From assembly GCF_000253115.1 (NCBI RefSeq), contig NC_014145.1, positions 2,170,001 through 2,234,000 of the forward strand: a DNA stretch of 64,000 bases. The letters run 5' to 3'. This DNA is from Thiomonas arsenitoxydans. Lineage in GTDB: Bacteria > Pseudomonadota > Gammaproteobacteria > Burkholderiales > Burkholderiaceae_C. Below, piece after piece: positions 27,760 to 36,514 of the stretch. How positions within the stretch are numbered: position 1 is the first letter of the stretch; every line of letters begins with the position of its first letter. The notes under the pieces were generated by a model. That model ran no database searches. It saw only the letters and a program-made list of their open reading frames with translations, and had not been told where the DNA came from. The position numbers were made by a program, and so were the translations under genes.

Positions 27760-29172
27760 ATGGCAACGTCTGTCCCCTCTGCCCGCCGCTGCGCGCGTGG
27801 CCTGCGTCACGTTCGGCTCCTGCGCGTCGTCTGTTTTATCGGCGGCGTGGTCGGCGGCGGCTTGGCCTTTGCGGGAACGTCCAGCGCAGAAACCCTGGCG
27901 CAGGTCTTCACGTTGGCGCAGCAGCACAACCCGGCGCTGCGCAGTGCGCAGGCGAACTATCAAGCCGCCTTGTCCGGCGTGCCGCTGGCGCGGTCGAAGC
28001 TGTTGCCGCAACTGGTGGCGGGCGCCAATTTGAGCGCCAATGCGCAGGACAACAGCGACAACCCACTGCTGCAGAAATTCGGCATGCCCACCCAGTGGAA
28101 CTACACCTCGCGCGATGTCAATCTGGTGGCCACGCAGGCGCTCTATCAACCCGCCGATCATCTCGGAGTTGAACAGGCGGATGTCGCCGCGCGCATCGCC
28201 TACCTGAAATTCGTGCAACAAGACCAGGATCTGATGCTTCAGATCGCTGCGCGCTACTTCGACGTGCTCGCCGCGCAAGACAGCCTGCATTCGCTCGAAG
28301 AACAGCAAAAAGCGGTGACCCAACAGGTCAAATCGGCACAGGCCAATTTCGACGCGGGCAACGGCACCATTGTCGATGTGCGCGATGCTCAGGCGCGCGT
28401 CGATCTCACCGCCGCACAAGTGCTGGCGGCTGAGAACCAGCTTCAACTCACGCGCAACAGCCTGCAACAGTTAGTGGGCACCACCGTGCAAACGCTCGCG
28501 CCTCTGCCCAGCAGCACGGCACTGCAGGCACCGTTCGGCGACATGCACACGTGGAGCCGCAAGGCCGAAGAACACAACCTCGGCGTCGATGAGGCGCTAT
28601 TGGGCGTGAAACTGGCGCAACTCAGCGCGAAAAAGGCCGACACGGGCTATCGGCCCACCGTCTCCGCCTATGCCCGCCTCGACCACAACGCGACGACGGG
28701 CGGCAGTCCGCTGTTTCCCTTCAGCAACCGCGCCAATGTCGCCAGCGTGGGCGTGCAGATGCGCTGGCCGTTGTTCACCGGCTATGCGGTGCAAAGCGAT
28801 GTCGAACAGACGGCGCATCTGCTCGAAAAATCGCAATCCGATCTGGATTCGGCCCGCCTCGCTGCCGCGCAGCAAGCGCGCGCTGCTTACCTCAGCGTGC
28901 AATCCGGGCTGGCGCAGGTGAAGGCGCTCGACGCGGCCATTGCCTCCAGCCGTAGTTCGCTGCAGGCGAATGAAACCGGGTTCAAAGTGGGCATGCGGGT
29001 CAATATCGACGTGCTCAACGCGCTGTCTCAGCTCTACGAAACCCAGCGTCAGGCCGACAAGGCACGTTATGACGTACTGGTCAACACCCTGCGCCTGAAA
29101 AACGCGGCAGGTCAGCTCGACCGCCGGGACATCGACACCCTGAGCGCCCTGCTCGAACCAGCGAGCAAATAA
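27760..29172 (+). CDS. TolC family outer-membrane efflux protein
   Basis: About 470 residues. I chose the ATG at 27760 because it is followed by a basic and then hydrophobic signal sequence ending near GTSSAETLAQ; an in-frame ATG at 27703 lies upstream of the predicted transcription start. The mature protein shows the duplicated helical repeats of TolC (LAQQHNPALRSAQANYQAAL and, later, KLAQLSAKKADTGYRPTVS). It probably forms the outer channel for the divergent ABC exporter. It is convergent with the Crp/Fnr gene. Confidence 0.9.
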   Translation: MATSVPSARRCARGLRHVRLLRVVCFIGGVVGGGLAFAGTSSAETLAQVFTLAQQHNPALRSAQANYQAALSGVPLARSKLLPQLVAGANLSANAQDNSDNPLLQKFGMPTQWNYTSRDVNLVATQALYQPADHLGVEQADVAARIAYLKFVQQDQDLMLQIAARYFDVLAAQDSLHSLEEQQKAVTQQVKSAQANFDAGNGTIVDVRDAQARVDLTAAQVLAAENQLQLTRNSLQQLVGTTVQTLAPLPSSTALQAPFGDMHTWSRKAEEHNLGVDEALLGVKLAQLSAKKADTGYRPTVSAYARLDHNATTGGSPLFPFSNRANVASVGVQMRWPLFTGYAVQSDVEQTAHLLEKSQSDLDSARLAAAQQARAAYLSVQSGLAQVKALDAAIASSRSSLQANETGFKVGMRVNIDVLNALSQLYETQRQADKARYDVLVNTLRLKNAAGQLDRRDIDTLSALLEPASK

Positions 29173-29180
29173 AACAGGGG

Positions 29181-29194
29181 TTGATCGAAATCAA
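29181..29194. promoter_or_regulatory. Perfect FNR-type palindrome between convergent gene ends
   Basis: TTGATCGAAATCAA fits TTGAT-N4-ATCAA exactly but sits between the 3' end of tolC and the last codons of the Crp/Fnr gene, overlapping that stop codon. No downstream gene starts near it, so it may be a decoy, a roadblock or chance. Confidence 0.4.
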
Positions 29195-29970
29195 GCCAGC
29201 TTGAGCGCGGCACGTTTGGCTGCGGGCTTGTGGCAAGACGATGTGGGCAGAGTCACTGCCCCGTCCAGCCAGGCGCGCAATGGGTCTTCACTCAGAATCT
29301 CGATCAGTCGCTTGTCCACCCGCACCACACCCAGCTCTTGCAAGTGCGAAAGAAGACGGCTGATGGTTTCCATGCTCAGGCCAAGGTAGCTGCCGAGTTC
29401 TTCTCGGGTCATCAGCAACTCGAACTGATCGCACTTTTCCCCGGCTTGACGCAATTGCTCCTGCCTGTGCAGCAGAAAGCTGGCGATTTTTTGCGTGGCA
29501 CTCATGCTGCCGAGCCTGAACTGGTCATGCTCGGCGCGCGCGAGGCTCTCGGACGCATAGGTCAGCAGATGATTGAGCAAGCTGCGGTCTGCGCCAACGA
29601 TGGACTCCACCGCAGCCATCGAAAACTCGCAGATCAACGAGGGCGCCAGCGCGATCAGATCGGTCGTGTAGCGTTGCTGTGCAAACCCGCTCAAACCCAT
29701 CAGTTCGCGTGCGTAGTGAAAGCTGACAATCTGCGATTGCCCGTCTTCGCCAATCTCTACCGCCTTGAAACCCCCGCTCACCACCAGGTAGAGATGTTTG
29801 AAGGGCATGCCGCTGTGCACCAGAGTTTCACCCCTGCTCAATTCCAGCGTCGCCTCGGCGGCTTCGGTCACGCGCTGCCGCAAGACCGCGTTCAGGTCTG
29901 CAGGCAGATTGCCGTCACAGGGATGCGGATGATGCGAGCGGAAGTGAGCTGGAATGGGATGCCGTTTCAT
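29191..29970 (-). CDS. Crp/Fnr family transcription regulator without N-terminal Fe-S cysteines
   Basis: About 259 residues from the ATG at 29970 (an ATG at 30003 adds 11). A cyclic-nucleotide-binding-like beta barrel covers about 30-150 and a winged helix about 175-235. The recognition helix contains ETISRLL, the E-x-x-S-R pattern that reads TTGAT half-sites in FNR. The N-terminus has only one Cys (Cys18), whereas FNR needs three there; the fourth FNR ligand equivalent is present in SLICEFS. It may be a DNR/FixK-like or otherwise Fe-S-free member. It lies between tolC and usp and is the best candidate for local control of the FNR-type boxes. Confidence 0.88.
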   Translation of the reverse strand: MKRHPIPAHFRSHHPHPCDGNLPADLNAVLRQRVTEAAEATLELSRGETLVHSGMPFKHLYLVVSGGFKAVEIGEDGQSQIVSFHYARELMGLSGFAQQRYTTDLIALAPSLICEFSMAAVESIVGADRSLLNHLLTYASESLARAEHDQFRLGSMSATQKIASFLLHRQEQLRQAGEKCDQFELLMTREELGSYLGLSMETISRLLSHLQELGVVRVDKRLIEILSEDPLRAWLDGAVTLPTSSCHKPAAKRAALKLA

Positions 29971-30051
29971 GTGCGAATTCAGTGAATTCACGCATGCTAA
30001 CAAGCCCTTTCCGAAAGGTTGTGACCAAAGGTGCGCCGCGTGTTGGTCAAA

Positions 30052-30501
30052 TCAAACCTTGGGTTCGCCTGCGTGGACGATCAATACCGGAACAGTGCTG
30101 CGCTGCGACACGCCTTCGGCCACGCTGCCCAGAATCATGCGACGTACGCCGCTGCGGCCATGACTGCCGATGACGATCAGATCGGCGCCCCAACGATGCC
30201 CTTCCGCGAGGATGGCATCGGCCACGCGCGGCAAGGCCTGCGTGGTTTCCACCACGGCGGAGCTGACGTCCATACCCGGAGCGCGGGCTTCATTCACCCA
30301 GCGGTCTAGCAATAGCCGGGCATCGTTGCCCAGCACATTGAGAAATTCCGGGGAGGAACTCAGCAGTCCGTTCGCCTCCACCACCACCACGAAGCGAATG
30401 GCTGCCTGCTGGTCGCGCGCCAAGGCTGCGGCCTGGGCCGCGGCCGATTGCGCGGTCTGGCTGGCGTCTATGGGAACCAGGATTTTTTTGTAGGTGGACA
30501 T
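30052..30501 (-). CDS. Universal stress protein, UspA family
   Basis: 149-residue single Usp domain. The N-terminus KKILVPIDASQTAQSA and the C-terminal ATP-binding pattern GSHGRSGVRRMILGSVAEGV (G-2x-G-9x-G-S) are those of ATP-binding Usp proteins. Such proteins support survival under oxygen or energy limitation in many proteobacteria. It follows the 128-residue gene on the same strand by 51 bp and precedes the Crp/Fnr gene by 81 bp. Confidence 0.93.
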   Translation of the reverse strand: MSTYKKILVPIDASQTAQSAAAQAAALARDQQAAIRFVVVVEANGLLSSSPEFLNVLGNDARLLLDRWVNEARAPGMDVSSAVVETTQALPRVADAILAEGHRWGADLIVIGSHGRSGVRRMILGSVAEGVSQRSTVPVLIVHAGEPKV

Positions 30502-30552
30502 GATGCCTCGTCGGGTGAATAGAACAGGAACACAAAAAGAGCGGAAACCCCA

Positions 30553-30939
30553 TCAAATGCCGAGCATCTGGTCTTTGGCTTTGAAGTAATGCCGGGCGTG
30601 AGCGACGAGCTGAGCGTCGGTCGGATGATCAGCCGACTCCAGACCCAGCACATGCTCGGCCACAGCGGGGTCATGCTGCTGCAGATGCTTGAACAAAGCC
30701 AGCTTGGCCTGCCCAGGGCCGGTGATGAGCACCTCGGGAACGCCGACCAGGGCTTGCGCCACCTTGTGATAGAAGTGCTGGTCTTCCGGCGCCTTGCCGC
30801 TGCCGATCGTGCCGCTCATGACGTGCAGGTGCGGATGCTCCTTGGGCATGATGATGGATTTTTCGATATCCGCCGGATCGATGAACAGCACGCGAGCCTG
30901 AGCATGATCGACCCAAACTACTGCATGACGATGTGCCAT
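30553..30939 (-). CDS. Conserved 128-residue protein (eRF1/host-attachment-like, often called translational machinery protein)
   Basis: The product begins MAHRHAVVWVDHAQARVLFI and contains LITGPGQAKLALFKHLQQHDP and DAQLVAHARHYFKAKDQML. The pattern resembles small proteins with an eRF1-domain-like fold that sit next to universal stress genes in Burkholderiales. Its role is unknown. It is His-rich (about a tenth of residues) without an obvious metal site. Upstream of usp and in the same direction, so probably co-expressed with it. Confidence 0.65.
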   Translation of the reverse strand: MAHRHAVVWVDHAQARVLFIDPADIEKSIIMPKEHPHLHVMSGTIGSGKAPEDQHFYHKVAQALVGVPEVLITGPGQAKLALFKHLQQHDPAVAEHVLGLESADHPTDAQLVAHARHYFKAKDQMLGI

Positions 30940-31000
30940 GATGAAACTCCCTTTGAAAGTGAATAGACAAGAACAACATTAGCAGCGCTCACCCGCCATT

Positions 31001-33505
31001 TCATTGACCTGGCTTGAATGTGCGCTGTTTGAGCAGATGCAAAAAACTAAGGTGCCGCGGCGTGCTGCGATCGAAGTGGCGATAGACCGCCAGCTTGGCC
31101 TGGTCTTCGACGAAAGCCCAGAACACGCAATAGACCCAGATCAACCCGACCGCCGACCAACTGATGGGCGCGATCAGCCCCAGGGGAAACACCACGAACA
31201 GCGTCGCCAGCGCCTTGGTGAGAATGGCCGACCACAGCAAAGCGGGTGACGGCCAGGGCTTTTTCCAGAAGGCTTTTCTGCTGCGCGCGACAAACAGCGT
31301 GAGATGCCCGGAGACCGCCAGTTTGAGGAAGATGAAAGTCTGGATGCTGCCCATGTCGAGCTTCATCACTTCATGCGCGAACCACAGCAGCAGCAGGGTT
31401 TCGCCCACGCCGATCAGACCCAGCACGGTGGAAACGGTGATGACGCGGCGCATGTCCCAGCGCACCGGCTGGGCATCGACCGCAGTGCGGTCGTAGGCGA
31501 TGGTCATGATGGGCACGTCGTTGAAGAAGGCCAGCAGAATGATCATCACCGCGGTGATCGGATAGAAGTTGTAGGCGAGCATGGCCGCCACCACGAACAC
31601 CATGATGCGGATGGTTTCGGTGATGCGGTAGATGGCGTAGCTGTTCATGCGCTCGAAAATGCGCCGCGCCTCTTCTACCGCCTTGACGATGGTGGACAGC
31701 CCCGGCGCGGTGAGAATGAGCGCGGCGGCCGCGCGCGCCGCGTCGGTGGCGCCCGAGACGGCGATGCCCACATCGGCCTGTTTCAGCGCGGGGGCATCGT
31801 TGACGCCGTCGCCGGTCATGGCCACGCGATGCCCGGCGTCCTGCAGCGCCTTGACGATGCCGTATTTGTGTTCGGGGAAGACCTGGGCGAAGCCGTCGGC
31901 GGCATCGATCTGGTCGGCCAGACTCACGCCCGGCTGCTGCTTGTCGGCATCGAACACATCGCCCGCGGCCACGATCTGCGTGCCGATACCGAGCTGCCCG
32001 CCGATTTCGCGGGCAATCGCCACGTTGTCGCCGGTGACCATCTTTACCGCCAGGCCGTGGCTGCGGGCGTCGGCGATGGTTTGTCTGGAGTCGCTGCGCG
32101 GCGGGTCGAACAGCGAGAGCAGCCCATCGAGTTGCCACACGTCGTCACCAGTCTTGCTCGCCACGCCAAGGGTGCGCAGCCCTTTGGCGGCCTGGGCGTC
32201 GATCCAGGCGTCGGCTTTGCTGCGCACATCGGCGTTAAGCTTGCACAGATCGAGAATGACCTGCGGCGCGCCCTTGGTGGCGGCGAGCGGCGCGCCCTGC
32301 GCGTCGGTCCAGCGGCCTTCGCTGCGCTTGCCCACCGGGTCGAAGGGGGTGAAGCCGGCGGCGGTGAAACCGGCGGGCGTAGTGCTCGGCACGGGCTGCG
32401 CGGCGTACACCGCCTGATCGATGGCGTCGCCGTTGTCGGGCTGGCTGGCGAGCGCCGCGTGCAGGTTCAGCGTGGCGGCATCGGGCACGGCCAGCAGCAG
32501 CGGATCGCCCAGGGTGAGCTTGTTCTGCGTGAGCGTGCCGGTTTTGTCGGAGCACAGCACATCCACCGCGGCCAGTTCCTCGATGGATTCCAGCCGCGAG
32601 ACGATGGCCTTTTCTTTCGAGAGCGCCAGCGCGCCCAGCGCCATGGTCACCGACAGCACCGCAGGCATGGCCACCGGAATCGAGGCCACGGTGAGAATGA
32701 GGGCGAATTGCAGCAGGTCGATCCACGGCAGACCGCGCTGCAGTTCGACCAGCACCAGAATCGCCACCAGCCCAAGGCTGACGTAGATGAGGTAGTCGCC
32801 GATATTGAGCACGGCCTTCTGGAAGTGCGACACCGCGCCGGCCTTCTGCACCAGTTGCGCGGTCTTGCCCAGATAAGTGTTGACCCCCGTGGCATAGACC
32901 ACGCCGACCATCTCGCCCTGCTTGGCAATGGAGCCGGAATACACCACCTCGCCCAGCTTGCGGCTGACCGGCAGCGACTCGCCGGTGAGCGCCGACTGAT
33001 CGACGCTGAGGTAGTCGCCCGCGATCAGCTTGAGGTCGGCCGGAAGAATGTCACCCAGACGCACGCGCACCACATCGCCGGGCACGAGCTGCGCGGTGTC
33101 GATCTGCGTCCACTGACCATCGCGCTTGACGCGGCACTTGAGCGCAAGCTGCTTTTTCAGCGCATCGAGCGCGCTACTGGCCTTGAACTCCTGCCAGAAA
33201 CCGATACCCGCGTTGAACAGCAGCAGCAGCACGATGATGATGAAATCCGGCCAGTGCCGCACCAGCGCCGAGAGCAGCGCGGCGACCTCGATCATCCACG
33301 GAATCGGCCCCCAGAAATAGCGCAGCAGACGCATGAGCAGGCTGACATGCTGCTCCGGCAGGCTGTTGGGGCCGCCCTGCGCCAGACGCTGCGCGGCTTC
33401 GGTCTGGGTGAGGCCGCCCGCCTTGCTGTGCAGAGATTGCAGCAGCGCGTCGGCCGACATCGCGGCAACCGCCTTGGCATCAAGTGTTGGATTCGACGGA
33501 TTCAT
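31001..33505 (-). CDS. P-type ATPase, plasma-membrane H+-ATPase-like (P3A), second copy
   Basis: 834 residues. Landmarks: PIPWMIEVAALLSALV in the first membrane helices, LVPGDVVRVRLGDILPADLK, LTGESLPVSRK, SDKTGTLTQN (Asp near 318), and TGDGVNDAPALKQADVGIAVS. It is closer in form to canonical proton pumps than the ATPase at 18217 but clearly related to it. The start overlaps the MFS gene stop by 4 bp (ATGA), which indicates translational coupling. It is the last gene of the phasin-PPK2-MFS operon. Proton transport is inferred. Confidence 0.9.
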   Translation of the reverse strand: MNPSNPTLDAKAVAAMSADALLQSLHSKAGGLTQTEAAQRLAQGGPNSLPEQHVSLLMRLLRYFWGPIPWMIEVAALLSALVRHWPDFIIIVLLLLFNAGIGFWQEFKASSALDALKKQLALKCRVKRDGQWTQIDTAQLVPGDVVRVRLGDILPADLKLIAGDYLSVDQSALTGESLPVSRKLGEVVYSGSIAKQGEMVGVVYATGVNTYLGKTAQLVQKAGAVSHFQKAVLNIGDYLIYVSLGLVAILVLVELQRGLPWIDLLQFALILTVASIPVAMPAVLSVTMALGALALSKEKAIVSRLESIEELAAVDVLCSDKTGTLTQNKLTLGDPLLLAVPDAATLNLHAALASQPDNGDAIDQAVYAAQPVPSTTPAGFTAAGFTPFDPVGKRSEGRWTDAQGAPLAATKGAPQVILDLCKLNADVRSKADAWIDAQAAKGLRTLGVASKTGDDVWQLDGLLSLFDPPRSDSRQTIADARSHGLAVKMVTGDNVAIAREIGGQLGIGTQIVAAGDVFDADKQQPGVSLADQIDAADGFAQVFPEHKYGIVKALQDAGHRVAMTGDGVNDAPALKQADVGIAVSGATDAARAAAALILTAPGLSTIVKAVEEARRIFERMNSYAIYRITETIRIMVFVVAAMLAYNFYPITAVMIILLAFFNDVPIMTIAYDRTAVDAQPVRWDMRRVITVSTVLGLIGVGETLLLLWFAHEVMKLDMGSIQTFIFLKLAVSGHLTLFVARSRKAFWKKPWPSPALLWSAILTKALATLFVVFPLGLIAPISWSAVGLIWVYCVFWAFVEDQAKLAVYRHFDRSTPRHLSFLHLLKQRTFKPGQ

Positions 33506-35028
33506 GTTCTACCCTCTGTTGGGGATGCGAGCAGTGCAGCCTTGGGGCGGCGCCTCGGCAAGGTCTGGGTTTGATGCTGTTCGAGCGTGAGGCCATGGCC
33601 GTACATGCTGAACGCCCAGGTGCTGAGGAGCCCGAGCAGGCTCACCCCCGCCATCAGGGCCAGCACCATCGGCACGCCCAGGGAAGACTTGATCAGCGGC
33701 AAGGTGAACACCCCGAGCGTGGCGCCCACCTTGGCGACCGAAGCAGCAAAGCCCGCGCCCGTGGCGCGCAACTGCGTGGGGTACAGCTCGGTGGGCAGGA
33801 TGTAGGTGGTGCTGTTCGGCCCCATATTCATGAACAGGTTGAACACCACAAAGCCGAAGAACACCAGCCCCGCATGCGCCGCATCGCCCCCGGCGAGCAC
33901 GGTACTCAACCACAACGCCGCCATGCCGAAGGCCATGCCGCCAAAGCCGATGAGCTGCATGCGAATGCGCCCGAACTTCGCCACCGCCCACAGGCCGATG
34001 ACAAAGCCGAGCAGCAAAAACACATCGATCAGCCCCGTGCCGCGTGCCAGTGCTGCCACATGAGGAATCAATGTCAGCCCCTCGCCCGCCACATGCATCT
34101 GCGCCAGCAGCACGGCGGTGAACAGCCCCACGCCATAGGTCGCGATATCCATCAAAAACCAGGGGACGGTGCTCAGCAGAGTGCTGCGCAGGTAGGCCGG
34201 ATGAAATAGCAGACCGTAGCCCTGTGGATTGGCCGACTGCGGCACGCGCGCGACGTAATGCACCGTATCGCCCAGGCGCGAGGCCATGCGTTCGAGCTGG
34301 CGGCGGTCCGAGGGTACGAAGCGTTCGAGCATGTGCACCGCTTCGCGGTTGCGGCCCTGCCCGATCAGCCAGCGCGGGCTTTCCGGCAGATTCAGCCGCC
34401 CCAGCAAAAACAGCAGCGCAAGCAGCATTTCCGTGGCGAAGAACCAGCGCCAGACTCCCGGCTCAGGCACAAGATGCAGCAGTGCCAAGGCCAGCAGCGC
34501 CGCGACGATGAGGCCGACCGACTGGCAGGCGATGGTGGCCACCATCATGCGGCTGCGCTTCTCGTGCGGCATGCATTCGGCCACATAACTGCCGCTGACC
34601 GGGAAATCCATGCCGATGCCCACACCCACCACGAATTGCGCGGCGATCAGCCCCCAGGCATTCCAGGTCAGCGCGCTGAAGCCCGCAGCGACGGCCAGAA
34701 TGACCATGTCGATCAGAAACACCGATTTGCGGCCATAGCGGTCGGCTAGCCGACCGCCACACGCCGCGCCGCCGATGGCCCCGGCCACCAGCGCCGCGCC
34801 GAGCAGCCCGGTTTGCAGCGCCGAAAAATCCAAGCCCACTGCCAGCAGCGGGATGGCCATGCCCAGCATGAACACCGAGAGACCGTCGATCAGCGTGCCC
34901 CCGCTGGCCAGCGCCCAGGCCAGATCATGCGGCAAGCGCATGGGCGCCGCATCGAGCAGCGCGATGATCTGCGCGTGATCGGGGTGAACGGCAGCGCCCT
35001 GCGACTCGGCCTGGATGGCGGTTGCCAT
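33502..35028 (-). CDS. Major facilitator superfamily transporter (sugar/phosphate porter-like)
   Basis: 508 residues with about 12 membrane helices and the MFS signatures GGRLADRYGRKSVF (loop 2-3) and NLPESPRWLIGQGRNREA (after helix 6), typical of the sugar-porter and phosphate:H+ symporter group. Substrate cannot be assigned. It lies 11 bp downstream of ppk2 and is coupled to the downstream proton-ATPase-like gene, which suggests a proton-driven uptake step, possibly of phosphate or an organic acid. Confidence 0.85.
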   Translation of the reverse strand: MATAIQAESQGAAVHPDHAQIIALLDAAPMRLPHDLAWALASGGTLIDGLSVFMLGMAIPLLAVGLDFSALQTGLLGAALVAGAIGGAACGGRLADRYGRKSVFLIDMVILAVAAGFSALTWNAWGLIAAQFVVGVGIGMDFPVSGSYVAECMPHEKRSRMMVATIACQSVGLIVAALLALALLHLVPEPGVWRWFFATEMLLALLFLLGRLNLPESPRWLIGQGRNREAVHMLERFVPSDRRQLERMASRLGDTVHYVARVPQSANPQGYGLLFHPAYLRSTLLSTVPWFLMDIATYGVGLFTAVLLAQMHVAGEGLTLIPHVAALARGTGLIDVFLLLGFVIGLWAVAKFGRIRMQLIGFGGMAFGMAALWLSTVLAGGDAAHAGLVFFGFVVFNLFMNMGPNSTTYILPTELYPTQLRATGAGFAASVAKVGATLGVFTLPLIKSSLGVPMVLALMAGVSLLGLLSTWAFSMYGHGLTLEQHQTQTLPRRRPKAALLASPTEGRT

Positions 35029-35039
35029 GCGCCCGGCCT

Positions 35040-35834
35040 TCAGGCCGCCACGCGGCCTTGCTCCACCGCGTCGTGGGTGTAGTTGAACACCACGTCGGGA
35101 TCGGGGCAGAGCAAGGCGTGATCCTTGTCCTTGTAATCCAGCCGGGTCAGCAGATCCATGATGAGGTTGAGCCGCGCCTGTTTTTTGTCATTGGCGCGCA
35201 CGATGGTCCACGGGGCAGTGGGCGTGTGCGTGCGGGCGAACATGGCGTTGCGGGCGGTGCTGTAGCCCTTCCAATGCTTTTGCGCGGCAGCGTCGATCGG
35301 GCTCATCTTCCACTGCTTGAGCGGATCGGTGAGCCGATCCTTGAGGCGCTGCTTCTGTTCGGCCTTGTCGATGTCGAGGTAGTACTTGAACAGTTGAATG
35401 CCCGAGCGCACCAGCATCTGCTCGAACGTCGGCACCGTCTCCATGAACTCCTCGTACTGCGCCTCGGTGCAAAAACCCATCACCCACTCCACCCCGGCGC
35501 GGTTGTACCAACTGCGGTTGAACAGCACGAATTCCTCGGCCGCCGGCAGATAAGGCACATAGCGCTGGAAGTACCACTCCGACTCGTCGCGGGTGGAGGG
35601 TTTGTTCAGCGCCACCACGCGGGTATCGCGCGGCGAGAGGTGCTCGATGACGCGCTTGATGGTGCCGTCCTTGCCCGCGCTGTCGCGCCCTTCGAGCAGG
35701 ATGAGAATTCGGTCACCCTTTGCGATGAGGTGTTTCTGGAATTTGACCAGCTCGATCTGCAGGGCTTCGAGGGTTTTGCCATAACCGTGATCGGGGTGGG
35801 ATGCGGATTTTTCTTGCGTGCTGTTTTTTCCCAT
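35040..35834 (-). CDS. ppk2: Polyphosphate kinase 2 (PPK2 family)
   Basis: 264 residues. Walker A EGRDSAGKDG is at about 48-57, the lid motif NKPSTRDESEWYFQRYVPYL follows, and Walker B is FNRSWYNR. These are diagnostic of one-domain PPK2, which phosphorylates nucleoside mono- or diphosphates with polyphosphate or runs in reverse. Class (I, II or III) is not decided. In this operon it sits with a phasin, an MFS carrier and an H+-ATPase-like pump, pointing to energy reserve use. One base separates it from the 90-residue gene upstream. Confidence 0.94.
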   Translation of the reverse strand: MGKNSTQEKSASHPDHGYGKTLEALQIELVKFQKHLIAKGDRILILLEGRDSAGKDGTIKRVIEHLSPRDTRVVALNKPSTRDESEWYFQRYVPYLPAAEEFVLFNRSWYNRAGVEWVMGFCTEAQYEEFMETVPTFEQMLVRSGIQLFKYYLDIDKAEQKQRLKDRLTDPLKQWKMSPIDAAAQKHWKGYSTARNAMFARTHTPTAPWTIVRANDKKQARLNLIMDLLTRLDYKDKDHALLCPDPDVVFNYTHDAVEQGRVAA

Positions 35835-35835
35835 T

Positions 35836-36108
35836 TCAGTCTCCTAAACCAAGGTCAGATTTCAGCGGCGGATCTGCAGGCAGATGTTCCGGCAAGGCAT
35901 CGCTGCCGACGGGGGTGAGGTAATCGGCCATCTCCTCCCAAGGTTTGCCTTCGGCCAATTCTTCATAGTAGGCCCGCGCGATCTGGCCGAGTTCGCTCTT
36001 GGGGTCGAGCAGATCGCGCGACTCACTGCCGTCCAGCCGTCCCATGGCACGCCAGATGAACTCTTCAAACTCCCGCATTTTCTCGGGCGATAACGGCGCT
36101 TGTTTCAT
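35836..36108 (-). CDS. Small acidic protein of unknown function, between AhpD-like gene and ppk2
   Basis: 90 residues, acidic, no membrane segment: EKMREFEEFIWRAMGRLDGS is followed by SELGQIARAYYEELAEGKPW and a Pro-rich tail. No known family recognised. It lies 3 bp after the AhpD-like gene and 1 bp before ppk2, which makes it a real operon member. It could bind a partner protein, but nothing in the sequence proves this. Confidence 0.75.
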   Translation of the reverse strand: MKQAPLSPEKMREFEEFIWRAMGRLDGSESRDLLDPKSELGQIARAYYEELAEGKPWEEMADYLTPVGSDALPEHLPADPPLKSDLGLGD

Positions 36109-36111
36109 GCA

Positions 36112-36474
36112 CTACACCTGAACCGCAGCAGGCAGACCGAATTCATCGAGCGCCTTGAGCAAGGGCGTCATGCACATCATCGCCGGGCCGCCGTGCATGA
36201 GCACCGCCAGGAACCCGGCCTCGATCAGTTCGTCGCGTTTCGCCCCGGCATGCGCTGCCTGCTTGACGTGAAACGCGATGCACCATTCGCACTGCGCCGC
36301 GACCGACAGCGCCACATTGACCAGTTCTTTCTGCTTGCCCGACAGGGCCGGACCCGCTTCGGCCTTGCCCATGAAGTTCATGAAGGCCTGCACTTCGTTG
36401 GGATGGCTTTTGCCGAGCGTGGACAGCAAGGACTCGACTTCATGCAGACGCTCGCGCATGGGGGATTCCGTCAT
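36112..36474 (-). CDS. Carboxymuconolactone decarboxylase/AhpD-like protein
   Basis: 120 residues with the AhpD-like active site CEWCIAFHVKQA: a CxxC with a His five residues after the second Cys. Helical repeat KQKELVNVALSVAAQ precedes it. The redox CxxC suggests peroxidase or thiol-reductase activity rather than lactone decarboxylation. It lies in the phasin-PPK2 operon, 40 bp after the phasin gene, where it could handle oxidative stress at reoxygenation. Confidence 0.88.
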   Translation of the reverse strand: MTESPMRERLHEVESLLSTLGKSHPNEVQAFMNFMGKAEAGPALSGKQKELVNVALSVAAQCEWCIAFHVKQAAHAGAKRDELIEAGFLAVLMHGGPAMMCMTPLLKALDEFGLPAAVQV

Positions 36475-36514
36475 GGTTCTTCCTTTCGTTTCAATGGTTT
36501 CAATGGAGTGACAC

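Noticed and set aside
30045..30060. FNR box before the Crp/Fnr gene (TTGGTCAAATCAA)
   Set aside because: One base short and with a mismatch in the left half-site; only the ATCAA half is convincing.
31304..33574. 756-codon plus-strand frame
   Set aside because: Antisense shadow of the second P-type ATPase, which has every expected motif on the minus strand.
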